The notes under the pieces were generated by a model that saw only the letters and a program-made list of their open reading frames with translations, ran no database searches and was not told the DNA's origin. The position numbers and the translations under genes are program-made. Shown one piece after another: positions 1-6,391 of a stretch of 51,224 nucleotides of DNA. This DNA is from Actinomycetaceae bacterium (GTDB taxonomy: Bacteria > Actinomycetota > Actinomycetes > Actinomycetales > Actinomycetaceae), in the NCBI GenBank assembly GCA_030524055.1, contig JAUNHH010000002.1:11862-63085 (forward strand), read 5' to 3'. The first letter of the stretch is position 1. Each line of letters starts with the position of its first letter.

Positions 1-122
1 GCCCCTGTATTCATTGATGGCAGAGCGGTGAAAAGCCCCAGCATGGAGAGGACAACCAAGTAGATAGCAGCGTGAATACGGTGGGCAAAGGCGATTTTCA
101 GGGAGGTCTTAAAGGTGCTCAT
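1..122 (-). CDS. ABC-2 type transporter permease, N-terminal fragment
   Basis: This is a gene cut off by the window edge; only the first 40 codons are present. The reading frame starts at an ATG on the minus strand (120-122) and encodes a short amphipathic start (MSTFKTSLKIAFAHRIHAA) followed by a hydrophobic stretch (IYLVVLSMLGLF) that looks like the first membrane segment of an ABC-2 permease. Its start overlaps the end of the upstream permease gene by 14 bases, so the two are translationally coupled. By position it should be the second membrane subunit of the exporter whose ATPase is at 1258-2253. The family call rests mainly on context, because so little of the protein is visible. Confidence 0.6.
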   Translation of the reverse strand, partial: MSTFKTSLKIAFAHRIHAAIYLVVLSMLGLFTALPSMNTG

Positions 123-1254
123 GGCGAATCCTTCGCATACGAATCAGGGCGAGAACAAGGAAGACGGCGGTAATAATGAGGATGGCGGTAATATGCTGGC
201 TGAAAGGCGTGAGTGAATCGAAGTACAGCAGGGCATAAAACGCTTGGGAGACCTGCCAGAGCGGATTAATAACCATTGCCCAGGGAGCAGATTCGGTAAT
301 AGTGTCAGCAAGTGCGCGAGCCCCAGGGCCATAGAGGCCAGTGAAAAGTGAGAGCAAAGCAGTGATTCCAGAAACGCTGCTGACATCAATACGCTTGAAG
401 GTGCCAATAAATGCTCCGATAGCGCTGGACATTAGTGTCGCAATGGCAATCGCTACTGTGACCATTGCTGTATTGGGGCCGAAGTTGACTCCAATTACCT
501 TCCACATAAAGAGCCAGGCAATAAAGAGGCAAGCGAAGGAGCAGAGCCATCCGGAGGTGAAACTGGCCAGAAGGACTTTCCATCGGGCAAGGCCAGCCAT
601 CGTTTGACGTGCTCCAATGGGGCCGCTGGAGGCCATTACCCCAGAGATTGCACTCAGCGTCATCGAAATCCCTGAACCACAGGCAAAGGCAAGCAAAGCA
701 AAGTAGTAGCGGGTGTCGTGTTCGACGCTTTCTTTGGTGACTTGGATTTCCTCAGTGAAACCGTTGAGTTCGGTGAGTTTTGTGAGGTCCTGTGGGTTGG
801 CACCATTTTCTAAAAGAAGGGTGGCCTGTTCATTTGTTCGCATCCAGGTATCGAGTAGTGCTCGAATCACTAATGACGTATCTGAGCTATTCCCTTTATC
901 CGTGAGAACCAACTGTGGGTCGCCATCGACAACATGGATATACCCTTCAATGCTGTCTTTTGTGGCGGCTGCTTTTGCTTCCTCAATGGAGGCGTATTCA
1001 GTGAAGTTAATATAGTGATTGTCTTCTTCAGGGTCAGATACCGTATCAAGGAAGGTCTGCAGATTTTCTTCTTTGTCGTAGTGCGCGTCAGTCACTAAAC
1101 CTAAAGGCATAGGGTTGGCTTCAAAACTCTGGCCAAGATTGGAGAACTGCAGCATAAAGATGAGGGACAGGATCATGGGGAATCCTAAAGTCCACAGCAT
1201 TAGAACTGGGGCGCGGAGGAAACGCAGAGTTTGATAACGAATAATCTGCAGCAT
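109..1254 (-). CDS. ABC-2 type transporter permease
   Basis: A 381-residue membrane subunit of an ABC exporter. The topology is typical of ABC-2 (DrrB/NatB/YhgE-like) permeases: one membrane helix near the N-terminus (about residues 14-36), an extracytoplasmic domain of about 140 residues, then five or six hydrophobic segments from about residue 180 to the C-terminus, ending in a basic tail (RMRRIRHEHL). It lies 3 bases downstream of the ATPase gene (1258-2253) and overlaps a second permease (1-122), so ATPase, permease and permease form one leftward operon. The substrate cannot be read from the sequence; drug, peptide or lipid export are usual for the family. The divergent two-component system is the likely regulator. 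Confidence 0.85.
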   Translation of the reverse strand: MLQIIRYQTLRFLRAPVLMLWTLGFPMILSLIFMLQFSNLGQSFEANPMPLGLVTDAHYDKEENLQTFLDTVSDPEEDNHYINFTEYASIEEAKAAATKDSIEGYIHVVDGDPQLVLTDKGNSSDTSLVIRALLDTWMRTNEQATLLLENGANPQDLTKLTELNGFTEEIQVTKESVEHDTRYYFALLAFACGSGISMTLSAISGVMASSGPIGARQTMAGLARWKVLLASFTSGWLCSFACLFIAWLFMWKVIGVNFGPNTAMVTVAIAIATLMSSAIGAFIGTFKRIDVSSVSGITALLSLFTGLYGPGARALADTITESAPWAMVINPLWQVSQAFYALLYFDSLTPFSQHITAILIITAVFLVLALIRMRRIRHEHL

Positions 1255-1257
1255 TTC

Positions 1258-2253
1258 TCAGGCCTCATCTCGCAGGTCGCGGCCGGTGATTTCTAGGAAA
1301 ACCTCGTTCAGTGTGGGAGGCTCAGAAGTGACCTGTCCGTAGGTCACCCCTTTATGGGCAAGAATGCCCAAAATGTCGGCGAGATTATGTGCGCCAGGGA
1401 GGCAGTCAATATGAAGATCGGTTGAATTAACCCGTGCACTGCGCACCTTGGGCATCTCTTTAATCTGGGCGAGGAGCTGCTCAGGTAGCGGCGTGGGGTC
1501 CACAATCTCAATACGGATTCTTTCGCCAATATTGACCATCGACTTCAGTTGGGCAGAGGTGCCACTGGCCACTTCTTCTCCGCGATCAACAATGACAATA
1601 CGGGTGCACAGTTGCTCGACTTCTTCCATATAGTGGCTGGTGTAAATAATGGTGGCGCCACGTTCATTCAGGCGTTCAATCCCTTCCAAAATCGCATTTC
1701 GGCTTTGCGGATCAACGGCGACAGTGGGCTCATCCAAAATAATGAGGTCAGGTGCATGGGCAATGCCGCAGGCAATATTGAGTCTGCGTAAAAGACCGCC
1801 AGAGAGTTGCTTCGGGCGGAAACGTGTGAAGTCTTCCAGACCAACAAAGGCAATCGCTTCATCAACACGGGCCCTACGTTCGCGACGATTGTGGATATAG
1901 AGCGAAGCAAAGGCGTCAATATTTTCGCGGACATTGAGTTCGTCGTAGACGGCGACATTCTGGGGGACAACACCAATACGACGTTTGAGGTCATACGAGG
2001 TCGGGGTCATACGCTGACCGAAAATCTCAATCTCGCCGCGATCGTGGCTGAGTAGCTGGAGGATGCAGTTAATGGTGGTGGTCTTACCTGAGCCATTGGG
2101 GCCAAGCAGACCAAGGATTTCCCCGCTGCCAATGCTTAAGGACAGATCGGAGACTGCCATAAAGTCTCCGTAACGCTTGACGAGGTGGGAAACGCGGACT
2201 GCGTCGGAGGGAAGATTATTCTCGCTGCCTGCGGCTGGGTGCGTGTATGTCAT
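1258..2253 (-). CDS. ABC transporter ATP-binding protein (DrrA/NatA type)
   Basis: A 331-residue cytoplasmic ATPase that powers the permeases encoded just downstream. Visible motifs are Walker A (GPNGSGKTT), the Q-loop (GVVPQNVAVYD), a signature LSGGLLRRL that has Leu where Gln is usual, Walker B (LIILDEPTVAVDP) and the switch His in YTSHYMEEV. The last ~90 residues form the accessory domain common in drug-exporter ATPases. I chose the ATG at 2251-2253 because AGGA lies a few bases upstream; an in-frame TTG at 2289 would add 12 residues but lacks support. It is divergent from the kinase gene at 2366, with a perfect palindrome between them. Confidence 0.9.
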   Translation of the reverse strand: MTYTHPAAGSENNLPSDAVRVSHLVKRYGDFMAVSDLSLSIGSGEILGLLGPNGSGKTTTINCILQLLSHDRGEIEIFGQRMTPTSYDLKRRIGVVPQNVAVYDELNVRENIDAFASLYIHNRRERRARVDEAIAFVGLEDFTRFRPKQLSGGLLRRLNIACGIAHAPDLIILDEPTVAVDPQSRNAILEGIERLNERGATIIYTSHYMEEVEQLCTRIVIVDRGEEVASGTSAQLKSMVNIGERIRIEIVDPTPLPEQLLAQIKEMPKVRSARVNSTDLHIDCLPGAHNLADILGILAHKGVTYGQVTSEPPTLNEVFLEITGRDLRDEA

Positions 2254-2322
2254 GGGAAATATCCTGCTAGAGGCAAAGAGGCTGCCCAAGTGTGCGTTGT
2301 CATGACTTCACGAGGGCGGCCA

Positions 2323-2334
2323 TGACAATTGTCA
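2323..2334. promoter_or_regulatory. perfect 12-bp palindrome TGACAATTGTCA in divergent promoter region
   Basis: TGACAATTGTCA is perfectly self-complementary and sits in the short gap between the leftward ABC operon and the rightward kinase/regulator genes. A dyad in such a place is a plausible operator for the neighbouring NarL-type regulator (3508-4155), controlling both directions. That role is inferred from position only. Confidence 0.45.
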
Positions 2335-2365
2335 GGGGGCTGGCGTGAGGACCGTGAGGGGAAAG

Positions 2366-3508
2366 ATGGGAGACAATGCGGGGGTGAAGATTGTGACCGA
2401 TCGTGCCGCGGTGTTAATACCCTGCTTGATCCTGCTCTTCTTTGGCGATATGGCTGCTGGGGTTGTGGCCCTACTGGTGAGTATTACTGCCTCAGGTATT
2501 ACCCACGCCTTTGAGGAGCGCCCCCATATCTGGCTCCTACTTGCGTGCGTGACTGTCGGTATTGCTTTCGATTTTTCTGCCATGTGTGCACTCCCGCTTG
2601 TGGCTCACGACCTTATTCGCCTGATTGCCTTCCAACGCGCACCCGTTGGCGCAGCAGTGGTGTTGGGTTTACCTGTGATAGCGCACGGTCGATTTCTTTT
2701 GAGCGACCCCGCCCTCGTGAATTCTCCTGCCTTAGGGGGACGGTATTTCTTGCTTGTGGCAGTGAGTGCATTAACGGGACTTCTTGCTTTGCGAGCAAGT
2801 CAAACTGAACGCATTCAGGGTGAGCTCTATACCGTTCACGATGATCTTCAGGAGAAAATGCACGATTTGCGCGACGCAAATGCGGGCCTTCTTGCCGCTC
2901 AAGAACATGAGGGCGACGCTATTATTCTGGCCGAACGAGCCCGTATTGCTCGGGATATTCACGACGGGGTAGGGCACCGCCTGACAGGTTTACTTTTCCG
3001 AGTTCGTGCATTGCAGGTAATTCACCGCGATGATGGTGACGTTGTGGGCGAATTAGAAGAACTTGCGGGTGGGCTAGAGGAATCATTGGATTCAATGCGC
3101 TCTAGCGTCCACGCTTTATCAGATGAAGGCCAGGATCTCGCGACGTTATTGAATGTGCTTGGAAATCACAGTGCGCTGAAACAGGTTCATGTGAATTGCT
3201 CTGTGGAGTCGGTGCCTCCTCCTGAAGTACGTCGCACGATTTTGGCTGTCGTAAAAGAAGCCCTGACAAACGCTGCACGTCATGGGGATGCGCGAACAGC
3301 TCATGTCAATGTGGTTGAGCACCCTGCCTTTTGGCAACTCACTATTTCTAATGACGGCTTACCGGGGCCGGATCATATCGAGCGAAAGTCCTCTGGACTC
3401 GGGCTATCATCAATGACAGATCGAATCGAAGGGCTGGGGGGCAAGATTCGTATTACCTCGCGCCCTGCGTTTAGCATTTTCGCGACTATTCCGAAGGGGC
3501 TCTCGTAA
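2366..3508 (+). CDS. sensor histidine kinase, NarL-partner class (HisKA_3)
   Basis: A 380-residue membrane sensor kinase. The N-terminal ~140 residues hold several hydrophobic segments (for example AVLIPCLILLFFGD) with little extracytoplasmic sequence, as in DesK-like or intramembrane-sensing kinases. A coiled-coil linker leads to the dimerisation helix with the phospho-acceptor His at about residue 199 (RIARDIHDGVGHRL), followed by a HATPase domain (KEALTNAARHG as N box; SSGLGLSSMTDRIEGLGG as G box). Its stop overlaps the start of the response regulator by one base. Two starts are possible: ATG 2366 with GAGGGG upstream, or GTG 2345 with AGGGGG upstream, adding 7 residues. It carries a copy of the 12-mer repeat at 2707-2718. 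The pair probably controls the divergent ABC operon. Confidence 0.9.
   Translation: MGDNAGVKIVTDRAAVLIPCLILLFFGDMAAGVVALLVSITASGITHAFEERPHIWLLLACVTVGIAFDFSAMCALPLVAHDLIRLIAFQRAPVGAAVVLGLPVIAHGRFLLSDPALVNSPALGGRYFLLVAVSALTGLLALRASQTERIQGELYTVHDDLQEKMHDLRDANAGLLAAQEHEGDAIILAERARIARDIHDGVGHRLTGLLFRVRALQVIHRDDGDVVGELEELAGGLEESLDSMRSSVHALSDEGQDLATLLNVLGNHSALKQVHVNCSVESVPPPEVRRTILAVVKEALTNAARHGDARTAHVNVVEHPAFWQLTISNDGLPGPDHIERKSSGLGLSSMTDRIEGLGGKIRITSRPAFSIFATIPKGLS
2707..2718 (-). repeat. 12-mer repeat ACGAGGGCGGGG, inside kinase gene
   Basis: Perfect copy read on the minus strand, inside the kinase coding sequence where it encodes part of DPALVNS. It is one of 22 perfect copies in the window; the family is described in the findings. 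Confidence 0.85.
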
Positions 3509-4155
3509 TGAGGATTATCATCATTGATGATGACGCTTTAGTTGTGCAGTCACTGTCTACGATTTTATCTGTCGAGTCCGATATTGAGGTAGTGGCAACC
3601 GGTCATAGTGGACCAGAGGCACTCACCCTTTACCGCGAATATTCTCCCGATATTCTTTTGACGGATATTCGTATGCCGGAAGGTGATGGGCTGACTGCGG
3701 CAGAACAGATTTTGCAGGCGAATCCACAGGCTCGCATTGTTCTCCTCACAACCTTCTCTGAAGATGACTATATTGTTCGCGCTCTGCAATTAGGTGTGCG
3801 CGGCTATTTAATTAAGCAGGATATCGCGCAGATTGCACCAGCTTTACGATCGGTCATGGCGGGTGTTTCTGTTTTAGAAGGCCATGTTATAGAAAGAACA
3901 ACCGCCCTTGGCTTGGCCGGAAATGGTGGAGAAAATGGCTCGGCTAATGGTGGCAGATCTCCACTTTTTGCTTCCCTCACGGAACGTGAATATGAGGTGG
4001 TCGAGGCGGTGGCCCAAGGCCTTGATAATGCTGAAATTGCAGATCAGCTCTTTATGAGTGAGGGAACGGTGCGCAATCATATTTCTTCAATCCTGGCCAA
4101 GGTGGGGCTGCGTAATCGCACTCAAATTGCAGTGGCCTACTACCGGGGAGAATGA
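3508..4155 (+). CDS. NarL/FixJ-family response regulator
   Basis: A 215-residue transcription factor, partner of the preceding kinase. The receiver domain (about residues 1-120) has the acidic pocket DDD at 7-9, the phospho-acceptor Asp53 (LLTDIRMPEGD), a Thr in LLTTFSEDD and the conserved Lys in LIKQD. A Gly/Asn-rich linker (about 132-148) leads to a LuxR-type helix-turn-helix (LTEREYEVVEAVAQGLDNAEIADQLFMSEGTVRNHISSIL, split here as LTEREYEVV and EGTVRNHISS). Its ATG overlaps the kinase stop by one base. The likely targets are its own promoter and the divergent ABC exporter operon. Confidence 0.92.
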   Translation: MRIIIIDDDALVVQSLSTILSVESDIEVVATGHSGPEALTLYREYSPDILLTDIRMPEGDGLTAAEQILQANPQARIVLLTTFSEDDYIVRALQLGVRGYLIKQDIAQIAPALRSVMAGVSVLEGHVIERTTALGLAGNGGENGSANGGRSPLFASLTEREYEVVEAVAQGLDNAEIADQLFMSEGTVRNHISSILAKVGLRNRTQIAVAYYRGE

Positions 4156-4182
4156 GACTGCGAGGATCTCGACACTTTGCAC

Positions 4183-4219
4183 TTGCTTCGCGCCGCATGT
4201 GCACGTAATATTATGTGCA
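4183..4219 (+). promoter_or_regulatory. promoter and overlapping operator of the toxin-antitoxin operon
   Basis: A good sigma-70-type promoter is visible: -35 TTGCTT at 4183-4188, a 17-base spacer, and -10 TAATAT at 4206-4211. The -10 sits inside a near-perfect 20-bp palindrome at 4200-4219 (TGCACGTAATATTATGTGCA; 9 of 10 base pairs match). An operator over the -10 box fits the known self-repression of antitoxin-toxin operons by RelB/DinJ-type antitoxins. Regulation itself is inferred. Confidence 0.65.
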
Positions 4220-4243
4220 TATCCAAGTGTTGGGAGGGAAATG

Positions 4244-4492
4244 ATGACTACCAATGTCACCATCCGTATGGATGAAGATCTCAAGCGTCAAACCGACGAA
4301 ATTCTCGCCGAACTTGGTCTGAGTTTCACAACCGCGGTTAATGTTTTTGCACGTCAAGTGGTGCGCCAGCGGGCTATCCCCTTTGAGGTGACTCTTGGTG
4401 GTGCGACCCCCGCAGTGGAACAGGCCTTCGTTGATGCGGCGATGAGTTTTGCGGAGAAATACTCTGACGACTTTGAGCGGTTAGCCCAATGA
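4244..4492 (+). CDS. RelB/DinJ-family antitoxin
   Basis: An 82-residue protein with an N-terminal ribbon-helix-helix DNA-binding segment (TNVTIRMDEDLKRQTDEIL) followed by the RelB/DinJ signature region (LGLSFTTAVNVFARQVV, then IPFEV). Such antitoxins bind and neutralise a toxin and repress their own operon. I chose ATG 4244 because GGGAGGG at 4232-4238 is well spaced; ATG 4241 is the alternative. The stop overlaps the toxin start by four bases (ATGA). The odd point is the partner: DinJ-type antitoxins usually pair with YafQ/RelE-type RNases, but here the toxin is of the Doc family. Confidence 0.9.
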   Translation: MTTNVTIRMDEDLKRQTDEILAELGLSFTTAVNVFARQVVRQRAIPFEVTLGGATPAVEQAFVDAAMSFAEKYSDDFERLAQ

Positions 4493-4890
4493 GTACCGTA
4501 GTTTGGCCCGAAATGTCCACAGTTTTGGCTGTGCACGAAGCGTTGATCTCCCGTTTTGGGGGATCTCATGGGGTTCGCGACGAGGCACTTCTGGAGTCTG
4601 CCCTGGCGCAACCGCTTCAGTCTTTTGCTGGGGATGATCTCTACCCAGGTCTCTCACTCAAGGCAGCCCGTCTCGCGTACGGGGTGGTTGTTAACCACCC
4701 GTTTTTCGATGGAAATAAACGGACAGGAGCGGCATTGCTTGGAGCTGTTTTGCACAGTAACGGCGTGACTTTTGCGCCCAAGGCAGGGGCCCTGGCTGAT
4801 GCAATCCTTGAAGTCGCTGCAGGGGCCTGGTCTTTTGACGACTTCGCTGCCTGGGTTGACCGTGTCCTTTTATCTGCTGTCGAAGAATAG
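4489..4890 (+). CDS. doc: Doc-type (death-on-curing) Fic-fold toxin
   Basis: A 133-residue Fic-fold protein of the Doc family. The catalytic loop HPFFDGNKRTG (His70 to Arg78) is intact and matches the Doc form HxFx(D/N)GNKR. The N-terminal part (VHEALISRFGGSHGVRDEAL) is also typical. In the family's best-known member, P1 Doc, the toxin phosphorylates elongation factor EF-Tu and stops translation. The gene is coupled by an ATGA overlap to the antitoxin. Length is close to that of P1 Doc, so it is probably complete and active; activity is not shown by sequence alone. Confidence 0.92.
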   Translation: MSTVVWPEMSTVLAVHEALISRFGGSHGVRDEALLESALAQPLQSFAGDDLYPGLSLKAARLAYGVVVNHPFFDGNKRTGAALLGAVLHSNGVTFAPKAGALADAILEVAAGAWSFDDFAAWVDRVLLSAVEE

Positions 4891-4900
4891 CTACTACAGG

Positions 4901-4976
4901 AAACCCCGATATCGCTTTGAACGCCAAAGGGTATATTCGCCCTGGATTTTGTGCGGACAGGAGGATGTCGGGGTTT
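4901..4976. other. long-range inverted repeat downstream of the toxin gene
   Basis: Thirteen bases at 4901-4913 (AAACCCCGATATC) pair with 4964-4976 (GATGTCGGGGTTT) with one G-T position. Inside the 50-base loop lies a smaller hairpin, AGGG...CCCT around 4928-4942. It is 10 bases after the doc stop, so it could end transcription of the toxin-antitoxin operon, but no T-run follows. A structured RNA is also possible. The rest of the 4891-5126 gap holds nothing else I recognise. Confidence 0.4.
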
Positions 4977-5126
4977 GTGCTACCTCCTAAAACGCCCTCC
5001 AGCGATTGCACTTAGACCAGTCTTTTTCGCTGTGGCGTTGTGAATAAAAGTATGGCGGAGCGTACAGTGGTAGGTGGAGTGCCAGCGCAGTCACTGCGCA
5101 TTAGTGCCTCAAACCAAGGAGTTCCC

Positions 5127-5666
5127 ATGAAAACGACCATTTTTCTCGCCCACCCCAACCTCGATGCTTCCAGAGTCAACTCGTCTCTCGCGCGAGCGGC
5201 CACCCAAGTGGATGGCGTTGGTATTCGTCATCTTTATGCGCTCTATCCGGACGGCACCATCGATGTTGCTGCGGAACAGAAAGCAGCAATGGAAGCAGAT
5301 CGCATTGTCTGGCAATTCCCGATGTACTGGTTCTCGATTCCGCCATTGCTGAAAGCATGGATGGATGATGTGCTCACTTATGGCTGGGCTTATGGCACAA
5401 ATGGCACAGCATTGCAAGGAAAAGAACTTCTTATTGCGGTATCAACAGGTGCGCGAGCTGAGCAATATCGTCATGATGAAGGAGCGCGTTTTACTGTCAA
5501 TGAATTGCTTGCTCCATTGCGTGCGACAAGTAATCTCATTGGGACTCGGCTTCTTAATCCTTTTGTCACCTGTGGCGCGCTGAGCATTACCGATGAGGAA
5601 TTGTTGGTTGCCACGCAGGCCTATGCTGCGGCAGTAGCAGACCCGCGCCGCGAAGTTTTAGAGTGA
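5127..5666 (+). CDS. NAD(P)H:quinone oxidoreductase-like flavoprotein (KefF/MdaB type)
   Basis: A 179-residue flavodoxin-like-fold protein. The start MKTTIFLAHPNLDASRVN is the FMN/FAD-binding first strand and loop of the family, and FPMYWFSIPPLLKAWMDD is the characteristic second motif, including the substrate-side Trp and the acidic end. Relatives reduce quinones or drugs with NAD(P)H or act as ancillary subunits of potassium efflux systems. I chose ATG 5127, which is preceded by AAGGAG; the reading frame is open further upstream but without a better start. It appears to be a single gene, followed by an inverted pair of the 12-mer repeat. Confidence 0.85.
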   Translation: MKTTIFLAHPNLDASRVNSSLARAATQVDGVGIRHLYALYPDGTIDVAAEQKAAMEADRIVWQFPMYWFSIPPLLKAWMDDVLTYGWAYGTNGTALQGKELLIAVSTGARAEQYRHDEGARFTVNELLAPLRATSNLIGTRLLNPFVTCGALSITDEELLVATQAYAAAVADPRREVLE

Positions 5667-5684
5667 GTTTTTCTTTGTCGCATT

Positions 5685-5719
5685 CCCGCCCTCGTGAATA
5701 ATGATTGACGAGGGCGGGG
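5685..5719. terminator. hairpin made from an inverted pair of the 12-mer repeat
   Basis: CCCGCCCTCGT at 5685-5695 and ACGAGGGCGGG at 5708-5718 form an 11-bp stem with a 12-base loop, just after the flavoprotein gene. The right arm is a perfect copy of the 12-mer (5708-5719); the left lacks one base. No T-run follows, so a terminator role is likely but not certain. Confidence 0.6.
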
Positions 5720-5802
5720 TCATGCGGAAAATGTGCCTACAGGCCAATAGACGGGCACAGTGTCACCGAGTGGGCCCCAACAAGGCGCGTGATGAGTTTC
5801 TT

Positions 5803-6101
5803 TCAGGACAAACCGCCGCGAGGACGCATTTTTAGCGGCACGATCTCATTGTGGTGGCGGGTTGTCAGTCGGGGGCTGGACGCCAGAAATTCTGACCTGG
5901 GCAAATAGTGGCCCCGCCCTCGCACATCTGGACAAACCGCCGCGAGGACGCATTTCCACGCGACAATTGTCGTCATGGGCGCGGTTTGTTCTGGATAAAT
6001 CCCCACATATCAGGGCCATTGACGCGCAAGGAGCCATCCGTGATGGTCTCAGACCATATGAACCCTAATTTTTCCGCGCGCCCCCAACGAAAACCCGATA
6101 A
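5803..6101. repeat. dispersed ~300-bp repeat, copy 1, containing a palindromic module array
   Basis: This segment is nearly identical to 33779-34074. It holds module B (5807-5865 and 5930-5989), each starting ACAAACCGCCGCG and ending in a GGCGGGTTGT or GCGGTTTGT arm so that it can fold back on itself, and module A (5886-5907, GAAATTCTGACCTGGGCAAA). The second B contains a perfect CGACAATTGTCG palindrome at 5961-5972. A 12-mer variant (CCCCGCCCTCGC, 5912-5923) lies between. The tail to 6101 contains ATGGTCT-C-AGACCAT at 6043-6057. No transposase or conserved reading frame is present. Confidence 0.8.
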
Positions 6102-6391
6102 CCCCACATTCACACCGTTAACCCTCAATAGACGCACCATGGGTGCGCGCCACCTCGCCCGGCCACGCAAGCGAGGGCTTGGGATGACGCTCAACGGACC
6201 CTTCTCGATCCACGGAAAATGCCCCCGGGTCGGCGCACGTTGTTACCCAAAACGTCAGGGCGATAGACCCACCCAATGTGTATTGTCCGGACTTTCAGTG
6301 TGCGGATGCCGAATTTGTGAGATGATGATCCAACGACACCGCCAGTGGCACTGCCGCCACTCACATACGACCCACTGAAGGACTCGTTTTC
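6102..6391. other. intergenic leader of the beta-glucosidase gene
   Basis: No gene is supported here; the open frame that crosses it begins in the repeat and is low in coding character. A short dyad AGTGGC-ACTGCC-GCCACT at 6344-6361, about 30 bases before the start codon, could be an operator for a sugar-responsive repressor or a small hairpin. I could not place a convincing promoter. Confidence 0.4.

Noticed and set aside
5908-6378. A 156-codon plus-strand frame over the repeat tail, with AAGGAG and GTG/ATG near 6028-6043
   Set aside because: The same ribosome-site-like stretch is in copy 2, but a one-base difference shifts the frame after the palindrome, so the frame is not kept; the product has no recognisable character.
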